Shown piece after piece: positions 18,309 through 26,812 of a stretch of 64,000 nt of DNA. A model generated the notes under the pieces. The model was not told the DNA's origin. It worked only from the letters and a program-made list of their open reading frames with translations, and did not search any database. This DNA is from Belliella aquatica. Lineage in GTDB: Bacteria; Bacteroidota; Bacteroidia; Cytophagales; Cyclobacteriaceae. Every line of letters starts with the position of its first letter. Positions within the stretch are counted from its first letter, which is position 1. Location: positions 62,001 to 126,000 of the forward strand of contig NZ_BMFD01000011.1 of NCBI RefSeq assembly GCF_014637795.1, in the 5' to 3' direction. The translations under genes and the position numbers were made by a program.

Positions 18309-18856
18309 TGAAAAATTTAATCGTTTTTTTCTTATTCCTTTTCATTCTAACAATTTCAAGGAATGCTTTTGCACAAGTGTATAAGACAGAGGTAGGTAAT
18401 GTGGAGTTCTTGTCAAAGGCTTCCTTGAATGAGTTTACTGGAGAATCAGCAAAATTGAATGGATTGATTGATCTTGAAAAAAACGTTTTGGATTTTTTCA
18501 TTGATCTCAACACACTTAAAACAGGAATTGGTTTGAGAGATAGACACATGCGTGAAAATTATCTCGAAACAAAAAAATATCCATTTGCAGAATTTGTTGG
18601 AAAGATTAAAGAAGTAGTTTCTTTAAAGCCAGGAGAGAGTCAAAATGTAACAGCAGTTGGAAAATTCAAAATTCATGGTGTCGAAAGAGAAATAAGTGTT
18701 CCAGGTAAATTAACAGCTCTATCTGTCAATGAAGTTAAGTTAGATGCACAATTCAAAGTATTACTTTCAGATTACAATATTGATATTCCTAAGGTAGTAT
18801 TCTATGAATTAGCAGAAGAACAAACTGTCACCCTTTCAGTAAACCTTAAAAAATAA
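18308..18856 (+). CDS. YceI-family periplasmic protein
   Basis: 182 residues with a Sec signal peptide ending in NAFAQ. The body is an eight-stranded lipocalin-like fold of the YceI family: GNVEFLSKASLNEFTGESAK, DLNTLKTGIGLRDRHMRENY, YPFAEFVGKI and KFKIHGVEREISVPGKL. Members bind long isoprenoids such as polyprenols or ubiquinone-like molecules in the periplasm. Translated directly after the Rieske protein with a one-base overlap, which hints at a shared quinone- or redox-related role. Confidence 0.88.
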   Translation: MKNLIVFFLFLFILTISRNAFAQVYKTEVGNVEFLSKASLNEFTGESAKLNGLIDLEKNVLDFFIDLNTLKTGIGLRDRHMRENYLETKKYPFAEFVGKIKEVVSLKPGESQNVTAVGKFKIHGVEREISVPGKLTALSVNEVKLDAQFKVLLSDYNIDIPKVVFYELAEEQTVTLSVNLKK

Positions 18857-18859
18857 TCC

Positions 18860-19723
18860 ATGAAATTTAGATTTATTGCCCTTGTACTACTCCTTGCGCA
18901 ACCTGCCTTTGCTCAATTGGAAAGAAAATTAGCTTCAGAAACTCAAGAAGTAGAACTAATTTTTCATGCACCTAGACACATCAATTTGTTGACTGTGGAA
19001 CCCCTAGATAAAAAAACGCTGCATTTTGCTATCATGCACACTTTTGGTCCATTGAATGGCGGAATTCAAAATTTATATGGTCTAGACAATGGTGCAAACA
19101 TACAGTTCAGCTTTGAGTATGCTTTGAGTGACAAATTCTCTCTCGCAGCTTCTCGCTCTAGTAGAGATAAATTTTACAATCTTTATGGTCGTTATCATTT
19201 ATTGACGCAAACACAAGATAATAAAATACCATTTTCACTTTCATTGATGGGGGGAGCTGGTGTGAATACTTCTGATTATACTTTTTTACAAGAAGCTAAT
19301 CCTAATTTCACTGATAGAACAAGTTATGCTGCTCAAATAATGATTGCTAGAAAATTCTCAGATAAAATAAGTTTACAAGTTTCACCAATGATGGCTTATT
19401 TTAATGATCCAAATCCTATCTACTTGATAGATGGTGATCAAAATTTATACTTAGCATTGGGTTTGAGTGGTAAGTACAAAATAACAGGAAAGTCATCCTT
19501 GACTTTTCAGTATATCCCAAACCTTAATAGTGATTTGAGAAGTAATGTGGGTGTAGGTATAGATATAGAAGCAGGTGGTCATGTGTTTCAAATGTACTTT
19601 GTAACCTCGCAAGCACTAAATGAACAATATTTATTAGCATCCAATAACGGAAGAATTGGTGAAGAATTTAGAATTGGTTTTAATGTGAACCGTGTCTTTG
19701 CGACTGGAAGAAGAAAAAAATAG
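18860..19723 (+). CDS. DUF5777-like outer-membrane beta-barrel protein
   Basis: 287 residues with a signal peptide (ALVLLLAQPAFAQ). After that come many amphipathic strands (NIQFSFEYALSDKFSLAASRSS, split by turns, IPFSLSLMGGAGVN, KISLQVSPMMAYF, LYLALGLSGKYKI), and it ends in FRIGFNVNRVFATG. It resembles the DUF5777 barrel family; the name is from memory and needs a profile search. It starts 3 bases after the YceI stop, making a three-gene unit: Rieske carrier, isoprenoid-binding protein, outer-membrane barrel. A strong hairpin follows the stop. Confidence 0.65.
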   Translation: MKFRFIALVLLLAQPAFAQLERKLASETQEVELIFHAPRHINLLTVEPLDKKTLHFAIMHTFGPLNGGIQNLYGLDNGANIQFSFEYALSDKFSLAASRSSRDKFYNLYGRYHLLTQTQDNKIPFSLSLMGGAGVNTSDYTFLQEANPNFTDRTSYAAQIMIARKFSDKISLQVSPMMAYFNDPNPIYLIDGDQNLYLALGLSGKYKITGKSSLTFQYIPNLNSDLRSNVGVGIDIEAGGHVFQMYFVTSQALNEQYLLASNNGRIGEEFRIGFNVNRVFATGRRKK

Positions 19724-19752
19724 ATTTTAATTAGTGGGTTTATGTGTAGTTA

Positions 19753-19779
19753 AAAATGATGTGTTTATCACATCATTTT
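19753..19779 (+). terminator. Hairpin terminator after the Rieske-YceI-barrel unit
   Basis: AAAATGATGTG (19753-19763) pairs perfectly with CACATCATTTT (19769-19779) around a 5-base loop, 30 bases after the stop. The tail GTTTG is only partly T-rich. Confidence 0.65.
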
Positions 19780-19850
19780 GTTTGACATATAGTGTCATTT
19801 TTATATATGTTCTTTTGGAAAGCTGTATATTTTGGACTTAAATAGAAATT

Positions 19851-20762
19851 ATGGCAGAGGCATCACAAGTAGAGCAACAAAAAATTCTCAGGATATTTAA
19901 GTTAATAAACTTACTAAGAAGTAATATTGGTAAGCCAGTTCATAAGTTAGCTGAAACTTTGGGAACTGATACGAGGACTATTTACCGTTACTTCAAACTT
20001 TTGGAGGCTCTAGGCTTTGATGTAGTCAAGGAACACTCCAAATTCAAAATCGTCGATAGAATAGAAAATCCTGATGAATATAATTTCGGCACATTCTCGG
20101 AGGAAGAAATCAGTTTCGTTGCAAATTTGATTAAAAAGCAGCCTAAGAAAAACCTTTTGAAAGACTCGATTCTTCAGAAAATCACCATTCGATCAGATTT
20201 TCAGCAGAGTATTAATCAACTTTTTAATGCCAATTTAGGCCGTTTTGTGGACCTTTTGGTAGATGCCATTAAAAACAAACAGCAGGTGATATTGAAAGAT
20301 TACTATTCACCAAGTAGTGATTCCATTATGGATAGACTTGTAGAACCCGTTTCTTTTAGCAAAAATTTCGACTCTATTCATGCTTATGAAATTGAAAGTC
20401 AGATGATGAAAGTTTTTAAAATAGAGAGAATTGGTGATGTTCAGCTGACAACAAGCAATTTTGGATTTACAGAAAAACATGAACATTTAGAGCAGGGTTT
20501 ATTTGGCTTTTCTGGCAAGAATAATTTCCATATTCATTTGAGTTTAAGCAAAAGGGCTTATCAATTGATGATGGAGGAATATCCTGACGCTAAACCTTAC
20601 ATTCAGACTAAAAACAGAAATCAATATTTCTTCGAAGGTGATATTCCACAACTTCCTGGAATCGCACGATTTATCCTTGGTTTACCTGGGGAAATTCAAG
20701 TGATAGAAGGAGGTGAGCTGAAGGAATATTTGCAAAGTCAAATTAAGAAGACTAGGTTTTAG
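19851..20762 (+). CDS. HTH/WYL-domain transcriptional regulator
   Basis: 303 residues. A DeoR/HTH_11-like winged helix occupies about residues 12-60 (KLINLLRSNIGKPVHKLAET, then TRTIYRYFKLLEALGFDV, the recognition helix). A WYL-like domain follows (LVEPVSFSKNFDSIHAYEIE, then MKVFKIERIGDVQLT), which in other members binds nucleotide or nucleic-acid ligands. The C-terminal WCX-like part is FHIHLSLSKRAYQLMMEEYP. WYL proteins control stress, defence or metabolic genes. It sits alone between hairpins and its targets cannot be read from the sequence. Confidence 0.82.
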   Translation: MAEASQVEQQKILRIFKLINLLRSNIGKPVHKLAETLGTDTRTIYRYFKLLEALGFDVVKEHSKFKIVDRIENPDEYNFGTFSEEEISFVANLIKKQPKKNLLKDSILQKITIRSDFQQSINQLFNANLGRFVDLLVDAIKNKQQVILKDYYSPSSDSIMDRLVEPVSFSKNFDSIHAYEIESQMMKVFKIERIGDVQLTTSNFGFTEKHEHLEQGLFGFSGKNNFHIHLSLSKRAYQLMMEEYPDAKPYIQTKNRNQYFFEGDIPQLPGIARFILGLPGEIQVIEGGELKEYLQSQIKKTRF

Positions 20763-20821
20763 TAATCAGAGACTTTACTGATTTAGATTTTAAGATTTAT
20801 TATGTTTTTATTTTTAGTGGT

Positions 20822-21988
20822 ATGAAGTACTTTTCCAATATGAAAAATCAATACTTACTTTTCTTGCTACTGTTATTTGTTTTTGCCTGTAAATCCAAAA
20901 ACGAAAAAGGCATTGAGGATGCAGAACTGCAATTAGCAATTATTGATTCCATACGAGTTGATTATTTAGGTAACCTCTTCTTGTTTGATTATAATTCAGA
21001 TGTTGGATTGTATTTGGGAAGATGGAATTCCAATGATGATTATGTGCTTTTTGATGATTTAGGGACAATCCATAATAAATTTAAAATGCCAACAGAGGGT
21101 CCAAATGCGATTAACTGGGCAATGGGAATTGGTTTTTTAGATGGTAAATTCACTATCATGGAACAACAAAAAGGATTGATACAATTCTCAAATGATGGTG
21201 AAATTGAAAACCGAATTTCAATTCCTGAAAATTATTACTTTTTTAACGGGCTCAATTTTCCAGCCTACAAAATTGGGAATTCTTATGCTTATAGTCGACC
21301 TGAAAGAGAGGAAATCGATTGGGACGATCTTATTGACTTATTGGAACACAACTATAAAAGTCCACTTATAGAAGTGTTTGATCCGGTTTCGGTGGAAGTT
21401 AGAAATACGATGAATTTCCCAAAAAACACGGTTTATGATAAGGGGCTTTACTTTAATCTAATTCCTCCGACAATAATCAAGTCAAAAGATGAATGGATAG
21501 TATTCTTTCTAGCCGAGATGAAATACTTTGTCTATCAAGAAAGAGAAGGGGAGATTGAATTTGTCAAAGAGGTAAACCTAAATATTGAAGATGCCATTCC
21601 AATGCCCGGAGTTCCAATGAAAGATTATCATGAATGGTACGAACAAAAAGGGAATATCATTTTTGGTAAAGTAGAAAAACTCTATAGAAGAAAAAATGAT
21701 GTAATTGTCATTTACACTAAAGGTGTAGAAGAAGAAATTTCAAGAAACTATGATCCTGAAAACAGAACTGAATGGATGGATTTTATATATAATATTCCTC
21801 GATACGCAGCTGTATTTGACAATGACCATCAGCTTGTTCAAAAGGATATCCTTTTACCAAAAGGATTGATTTGGTCTTCTGTAGTTAATAATAAAGGTGA
21901 AATCCTAGCCTTGAAAAATCAAGATTATTTCGAAGTTGAAGAGGATTTTGTGACTTTTTATAAACTCAATCTTGCCTCAAGTAATTGA
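20822..21988 (+). CDS. DUF4221-like or 6-bladed-propeller-like lipoprotein
   Basis: 388 residues with a lipoprotein signal (FLLLLFVFACKSK). ATGs at 20822 and 20840 both keep the signal intact. The mature part has repeated short strands with aromatic and Asp-Gly turns (LGNLFLFDYNSDVGLYLG, IGFLDGKFTIMEQQKGLIQF, VNNKGEILALKNQDY), as in beta-propellers. It resembles the DUF4221 lipoproteins of Cytophagales, but I am not certain. Role unknown; probably envelope-anchored. It ends before a hairpin shared with the convergent DUF4301 gene. Confidence 0.6.
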   Translation: MKYFSNMKNQYLLFLLLLFVFACKSKNEKGIEDAELQLAIIDSIRVDYLGNLFLFDYNSDVGLYLGRWNSNDDYVLFDDLGTIHNKFKMPTEGPNAINWAMGIGFLDGKFTIMEQQKGLIQFSNDGEIENRISIPENYYFFNGLNFPAYKIGNSYAYSRPEREEIDWDDLIDLLEHNYKSPLIEVFDPVSVEVRNTMNFPKNTVYDKGLYFNLIPPTIIKSKDEWIVFFLAEMKYFVYQEREGEIEFVKEVNLNIEDAIPMPGVPMKDYHEWYEQKGNIIFGKVEKLYRRKNDVIVIYTKGVEEEISRNYDPENRTEWMDFIYNIPRYAAVFDNDHQLVQKDILLPKGLIWSSVVNNKGEILALKNQDYFEVEEDFVTFYKLNLASSN

Positions 21989-22080
21989 AGATAAGTTAAG
22001 TAATATCTTCTTCACATAAAAAATGATATTTTTTATCTTTTTGTGTACTAATCCCAAATCGAAGATCACTAATAACTATA

Positions 22081-22121
22081 AACCTCAAGTCAATTAGTAA
22101 ACCCACTATTGACTTGAGGTT
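22081..22121. terminator. Bidirectional terminator between convergent genes
   Basis: AACCTCAAGTCAAT (22081-22094) pairs perfectly with ATTGACTTGAGGTT (22108-22121), a 14-base stem with a 13-base loop. It serves the lipoprotein gene on the plus strand and the DUF4301 gene on the minus strand. Confidence 0.85.
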
Positions 22122-22139
22122 AATTAAGTTTTTATAAAT

Positions 22140-23651
22140 CTATTGATGCTCATCTCTAAGAAGATCATTCACTGTTTTTACAGGATTGAATGTGATCAGG
22201 GGAACTTCAACGAACACTGTATTCCAACCTGCCATCGCACCATTCCATAAGCCTGGCAATTCTTGCGCTTTTAGATCTCTACCACCTTTGGATTTTTCTG
22301 TTACAAAACCTGTTCGCATATCTCGAAAAGCCAGCAAATCAAATTTTTTGCCTTTGTAGTCTTTTATAGAGCACACCAAATCTACAGGGTTAAAATGGGT
22401 AGAAGACTGCATGATTTCTCTCTGTGCTTCATCATCTAGGTTGATTTGTGCTGTTTCTGCAATTTGTAAGGTCAGCGATCCATCATCTTCTTTGACCCAA
22501 AAAGGTCCACCTCCAGGTTCCCCCGTATTTTTGACCATCCCACAGATACGGATAGGTCTGTTTAGTTTTTGGAATAAGTATTTCCCTTTCTCTTTTGCCT
22601 CAAGACTTTCATAATCTTCTCTCAATTTACCATCAAGATCTTGAGCAATCACTGTTTCAGCAAATTTCAAATCGGCTTCTGAGTAACTATTTTCAAGTCT
22701 TTCTAAAGCATCGAAAACTTTTTCTTGAATTTCTAACAACAAACCACCAACAGCGATTTTATATTTCTTGGTTTCTTCTTTGAGTCGATCTGGAACTACA
22801 TTATCAATATTTTTGATGAAAATAAGGTCTCCATCGATTTCATTCAGGTTTTCTAATAATGCTCCATGGCCTGCTGGACGGAAAAGGATGCTTCCATCTT
22901 CTTCCAAAAATGGTGTATTATCCATATTCACAGCAATGGTGTCTGTTGACTTTTTCTGCTGAGAATACGTCACTTCAAATTTTACATTGAACTCCTTTTC
23001 AAGAGGTCTTTTGATTTTGAGTACTTCTTCCTTGAATTTTGACTCATGTTCTGGAGAAACTGTAAAATGTAATCTCACATAATTATCTTCACCTATGGCA
23101 TATTGTATTCCTTCTATGAAATGCTCGTAAGTGGGAGTGCGATCATGATCTTCATAATGATGAAATTTCAGCAATCCCTTTGGCAAAATTCCGTAAGCTA
23201 AACCATCATCATTCAGCAAAGCACTAACAATAGCTTTGTAATCTTTCTTCTCAAGTGCTTCCTTGATGCTGCTGCCATTTTGCTTCAACACTTCATCCAA
23301 ATCTGAATAGAATGCAAAATTGGAAAGCTTGTCTATGAATTTTTGCGTAAAAGTACTTTTGGACAAGTCTCCATCTCCATCTAAGAAAGCAAAAAGATCC
23401 TTGAACATTCTTGAAGCGGCCCCACTCGCAGGAACAAATTTCACCACCTCAATTTGAGCAGCTTTTGCTGGATAGATTTCTTGAAAAGCTTGAATTTCAG
23501 CAGCACTTAAAACTTTTATACCATCACCAATTTTAGCAGCAGAAACGATCGGTAAATATGGGAAACCGTTCTTAAAATTGTGAATTTGTTCTTTTACATT
23601 CTCAAGGGACATCCCTTGTTCCACAATCTGTTTTTCTAGTTGAGAATTCAT
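22140..23651 (-). CDS. DUF4301 family protein, possible nucleotidyltransferase fold
   Basis: 503 residues from the ATG at 23651 (a TTG at 23681 is in frame but less likely). It matches the DUF4301 family: VVKFVPASGAASRMFKDLF near residue 75, LFRPAGHGALLENLNEIDG and LIFIKNIDNVVPDRL in the middle, CGMVKNTGEPGGGPFWVKED and DLVCSIKDYKGKKFDLLAFR later. The pair PAGHGALLENL and IFIKNIDNVV resembles the PPGHGD and FVxNIDNLG motifs of eukaryotic-type UDP-glucose pyrophosphorylases, and the early Gly-rich loop could be the nucleotide loop. This suggests a sugar-nucleotidyltransferase-like fold; that is my inference. Cytosolic, monocistronic. Confidence 0.8.
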   Translation of the reverse strand: MNSQLEKQIVEQGMSLENVKEQIHNFKNGFPYLPIVSAAKIGDGIKVLSAAEIQAFQEIYPAKAAQIEVVKFVPASGAASRMFKDLFAFLDGDGDLSKSTFTQKFIDKLSNFAFYSDLDEVLKQNGSSIKEALEKKDYKAIVSALLNDDGLAYGILPKGLLKFHHYEDHDRTPTYEHFIEGIQYAIGEDNYVRLHFTVSPEHESKFKEEVLKIKRPLEKEFNVKFEVTYSQQKKSTDTIAVNMDNTPFLEEDGSILFRPAGHGALLENLNEIDGDLIFIKNIDNVVPDRLKEETKKYKIAVGGLLLEIQEKVFDALERLENSYSEADLKFAETVIAQDLDGKLREDYESLEAKEKGKYLFQKLNRPIRICGMVKNTGEPGGGPFWVKEDDGSLTLQIAETAQINLDDEAQREIMQSSTHFNPVDLVCSIKDYKGKKFDLLAFRDMRTGFVTEKSKGGRDLKAQELPGLWNGAMAGWNTVFVEVPLITFNPVKTVNDLLRDEHQ

Positions 23652-23714
23652 ATTCAGGTTTTTAGGTTTTATAATGATCAATATAAAGATTGATTTTGGT
23701 ATTGGAAAATAATA

Positions 23715-24398
23715 TTAGGTTTCAGTAAGAAATTCTACAAGCATTAAGATTCCATTGAAAGTTGAATGTAAAAGAAGCGCATAAAAAAAACCAAATCTAA
23801 GCCTTATTACAGCCAACAGAACTCCTCCAATCAATTGAGGAAGAAAGATGATTGAAAATGCGTAATAGGGCAAAAACTCAGGATCAAAATTAAAAGCATG
23901 TACAATTCCAAAGAGAAACGAGAAAAAATAAAATATCGCTACTCTGTACTTGAGCCACTTAAGCTTAATAAAGTTAAAATACTTTTTACTCAAAAATAAA
24001 TTAATTGAAATAGCCCAGAATATTAACATTGCAAAACCAAAGTAAGGATCAATGATAAAGCAACTGAGTGCAACTACTAGAAGAAAAAAATGAAACCTCC
24101 ATAAGGAAAGTTTAAGTGGGAGCCTGAAAATCAACTCCTCTAAAATTGGAGCGAAAATTACTATCAAGAAAAATCCACTTATGTCTAAATCAATATCTAA
24201 CAAATAAGCATCTTCTAGATTTGGAAATATTAAATCCAAAAAATAAGCAAGTGGTAATGCAATTAAAAAATCTAGGACTAGATAGAATAATAGTACTAAA
24301 ATAATTTTTTGAATTTTTGAACCTCTAAAATATCTGATTCTTTTTGTCTGTGGTAATGATCTCAAAAAATCAATTTCATTTTTAATTAATACTTTCAT
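23715..24398 (-). CDS. CPBP (Abi/CAAX-like) intramembrane metalloprotease
   Basis: 227 residues with about six hydrophobic helices. The CPBP motifs are visible: FAPILEELIFRLPLKLSLWR (EExxxR, motif 1), FLFGIVHAFNF (FxxxH, motif 2) and LLLHSTFNGILM (HxxxN, motif 3). The family cleaves or processes membrane peptides and proteins; bacterial roles include bacteriocin immunity. No linked substrate gene is seen. It is the last minus-strand gene before DUF4301, 63 bases away. Confidence 0.88.
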   Translation of the reverse strand: MKVLIKNEIDFLRSLPQTKRIRYFRGSKIQKIILVLLFYLVLDFLIALPLAYFLDLIFPNLEDAYLLDIDLDISGFFLIVIFAPILEELIFRLPLKLSLWRFHFFLLVVALSCFIIDPYFGFAMLIFWAISINLFLSKKYFNFIKLKWLKYRVAIFYFFSFLFGIVHAFNFDPEFLPYYAFSIIFLPQLIGGVLLAVIRLRFGFFYALLLHSTFNGILMLVEFLTET

Positions 24399-24472
24399 AC
24401 TGCAATTATTGAAAAGTTTAAAAGTGGGAGTTTCTATATCAATTTATAATCTCAATTTAAACAATTAAATTA

Positions 24473-25342
24473 TTAAGAATCGATAATACTAAACTTTACT
24501 TTTTGACCAAAACTTTTTTGCGCAATTATATTTACAGAGTCATCGGAGAGTTGGAAAATCCGGGGGTAACCGCCCGTAACTTGTGCGTCCCGCATCAAGA
24601 CGATCAATTTTCCAGCAGGAGTAAGCTGAACTGTTCCTGGATAGACGGGCGATGTCAGTAATTGATCCAATTGATTGGGTATAAATTCTTCAAGTTGGAT
24701 TCCCATGCGATTGGAGTTTCGAGAAATTTCAAAAGCTGTAAATAGGATTTGTGTTTTGAGTCTATCGGGTAGTGATTCCCATTCAGGACCTTTGTAAACG
24801 TTAATTTTTTCTTCTTCAAACCATGTGCTCGTTAATTTGGGATGTGAAAGGGTATTCCCCTTGAATTTTTCTTCTGAAAGATAACAGACTGTATCACCCT
24901 TTTGAATTTTTGAGAAAGTGCTGATACCTGCATACCAACTTCTACTCTCCATAAAAATTGGGGTTTCCAAGCCTCCTTCGATTCCCATATAAAGCCATTG
25001 TCCACGGATAATTTTGCCAACCATTATTTCATCTTCCGCATTCAAGGAGATGATTTGTCCTAACTGAATGGGATTTCCATTGTGAAAAATATCGGCCTGA
25101 GCCCCAGTAAATACAATTCTAGTTGCCATTTCAAATACCATGGTTGGCCCAGCAATCGCAATTTCCAAAACAGCCGAATCTTCGGTGTTTCTCAATAGCT
25201 TGTTGGCGAGGGTATAGGAAAACTGATCCATCGCGCCTGAATATGGAACCCCTAAGTCAGCAAATCCAAACCTACCTTGATCTTGAACAGAACAATAGCC
25301 CGCTGACTTTACAAAGTGTATATATGAAGGCGTTTTAAGCAT
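24473..25342 (-). CDS. pxpC: 5-oxoprolinase subunit PxpC
   Basis: 289 residues from the ATG at 25342, which overlaps the pxpB stop by 8 bases; the more upstream starts in this frame would overlap by more than 25. The N-terminal VQDQGRFGFADLGVPYSGAMDQ region is the signature of the biotin-dependent carboxylase-like AHS2 domain, and QLTPAGKLIVLMRDAQVTGG and RIFQLSDDSVNIIAQ continue it. With PxpA and PxpB it forms the ATP-dependent 5-oxoprolinase that opens pyroglutamate to glutamate, clearing a spontaneous damage product. Last gene of the six-gene run. Confidence 0.93.
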   Translation of the reverse strand: MLKTPSYIHFVKSAGYCSVQDQGRFGFADLGVPYSGAMDQFSYTLANKLLRNTEDSAVLEIAIAGPTMVFEMATRIVFTGAQADIFHNGNPIQLGQIISLNAEDEIMVGKIIRGQWLYMGIEGGLETPIFMESRSWYAGISTFSKIQKGDTVCYLSEEKFKGNTLSHPKLTSTWFEEEKINVYKGPEWESLPDRLKTQILFTAFEISRNSNRMGIQLEEFIPNQLDQLLTSPVYPGTVQLTPAGKLIVLMRDAQVTGGYPRIFQLSDDSVNIIAQKSFGQKVKFSIIDS

Positions 25343-26045
25343 TTTTCCATTGATATTGACCATGTTGAACAAGTTGCTCAATTCTATTAAAATCGGCTTG
25401 ATCTATCTCTTCAAAAATAATTAAATCTCCTTGTTTTGGAATTACTTGTTCTTCACCTTCTACATCAAATAATCGGAGAGGTGTTCTCCCAATTACATGC
25501 CAGCCTCCGGGACTTTCCATGGGATATATTCCTGTTTGATTTCCTCCAATAGCAACCGAACCCGTGGGAATATTTCTATCTGGAATAGATTTCCTTGGAC
25601 TTTCTAATTTGGGGTCTAAACCACCCAAATACATAAATCCTGGCAAAAACCCATAAAAATGAAGTCTGTATGTTTTTGCTTGATGTAATTGGATCAAGTC
25701 TTTTTCAGAAATATCCTTTTCTCTTGACAAATTTTCTAAGTCATAACCATATTCACCACCGTAGCACACTGGGATTTTCCAAATACTCTGAGATAATATA
25801 GTTTGATTTAATTCTAAATTCTGTAAAACATTATAGAGATCAGCCCATTCAGTGATACTTATATTTTTATCGAAAAGAATAGAAAGCGTATTGAACCCAA
25901 TTCTGATTTCAAGAATTCTATCAGCATGATTTTTCTTTAAAAAAGTTCTCCATGTTAACTGCTCCAACAGGATAGCATCAGAAATTTCCTTTGGCCATCG
26001 GATTTCTATCAAATTGGGTGAGATTTGAAAATAGGATTTCTTCAT
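25335..26045 (-). CDS. pxpB: 5-oxoprolinase subunit PxpB
   Basis: 236 residues, the AHS1/KipI-type subunit. Signature segments are IPVCYGGEYGYDLENLSRE, LHFYGFLPGFMYLGGLDPKL and TGSVAIGGNQTGIYPMESPG followed by WHVIGRTPLRLFD. It works with PxpC and PxpA in ATP-dependent opening of 5-oxoproline. It starts 4 bases after pxpA stops and overlaps pxpC by 8, so the three are translated as a coupled set. Confidence 0.94.
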   Translation of the reverse strand: MKKSYFQISPNLIEIRWPKEISDAILLEQLTWRTFLKKNHADRILEIRIGFNTLSILFDKNISITEWADLYNVLQNLELNQTILSQSIWKIPVCYGGEYGYDLENLSREKDISEKDLIQLHQAKTYRLHFYGFLPGFMYLGGLDPKLESPRKSIPDRNIPTGSVAIGGNQTGIYPMESPGGWHVIGRTPLRLFDVEGEEQVIPKQGDLIIFEEIDQADFNRIEQLVQHGQYQWKNA

Positions 26046-26049
26046 CTGG

Positions 26050-26778
26050 TCAAGAAGTGAAATTTGAGCGAATCATTCTCAGGATAGCCAAAGCCGAAGG
26101 ATTGTCCCCATGAACACATACTGTTTGAGCTTCAACTGAAATCAGTTGGCCTGATATCGTCCGTATTTTTTTCTCAAAAATCATAGGAAGTAGATGCTCT
26201 TCCACTTCTTCTATACTGGTCAAAAGAGCTTTTGGATGTGACCGAGCGACCAAGGTAAGATTATCATTGTAGCTTCTGTCAGCAAATACTTCCAAAATTG
26301 TCTTAACACCATAGTTTGGAGCTAGTGTTGCAATCTTTGAATTTGGTGGGCAGTACAGAGGAATATCTTGGAAATACTTTTGTATCAATTTTAGGAAAAA
26401 AGTTGCAAGCTTTTCGTCCTTTGCCAGATCATTATAAAGTGCACCATGGGGCTTGATATGGTGAAAATCTACATTTTGAGAAAGGCAGACTTCTTGAAAA
26501 TCATGGATTTGACTAATCAAGGAATCTTCAAGAAATTCAAATTCTAGATTTAGACTCTTGCGACCGAAATTTTCCTTGTCAGGATAGGAGGGATGGGCAC
26601 CAACATTCACATTGTGTTCTTTGGCTAAAAGGATGGCTGTTTGCATCGTCATCCTATCTCCAAAATGTCCCCCACATGCAATATTGCAACTTGCCAAAAA
26701 AGGCATCAATAAAGCATCATCAGGCATTCCTTCACCTAAATCACAATTGATATCCATTGCCATAGTTTTCCCACTCAT
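26050..26778 (-). CDS. pxpA: 5-oxoprolinase subunit PxpA (LamB/YcsF family)
   Basis: 242 residues from the ATG at 26778; ATGs at 26763 and 26757 are also possible, and the upstream TTG at 26805 is unlikely. The family signature is DINCDLGEG followed by LASCNIACGGHFGD, then HNVNVGAHPSYPD, DFHHIKPHGALYNDLAKD and EVFADRSYNDNLTLVARSH. PxpA binds 5-oxoproline and acts with PxpBC. It begins 34 bases after the PfkB kinase stop, in the same direction, which places glutamate salvage in the same run as sugar genes. Confidence 0.94.
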   Translation of the reverse strand: MSGKTMAMDINCDLGEGMPDDALLMPFLASCNIACGGHFGDRMTMQTAILLAKEHNVNVGAHPSYPDKENFGRKSLNLEFEFLEDSLISQIHDFQEVCLSQNVDFHHIKPHGALYNDLAKDEKLATFFLKLIQKYFQDIPLYCPPNSKIATLAPNYGVKTILEVFADRSYNDNLTLVARSHPKALLTSIEEVEEHLLPMIFEKKIRTISGQLISVEAQTVCVHGDNPSALAILRMIRSNFTS

Positions 26779-26812
26779 CAAATCAAAGATAAACGGATTC
26801 AACAAGGAAAAG

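Noticed and set aside
24832-25020. 62-residue minus-strand ORF inside pxpC
   Set aside because: It overlaps the conserved pxpC frame and lacks any recognisable domain.
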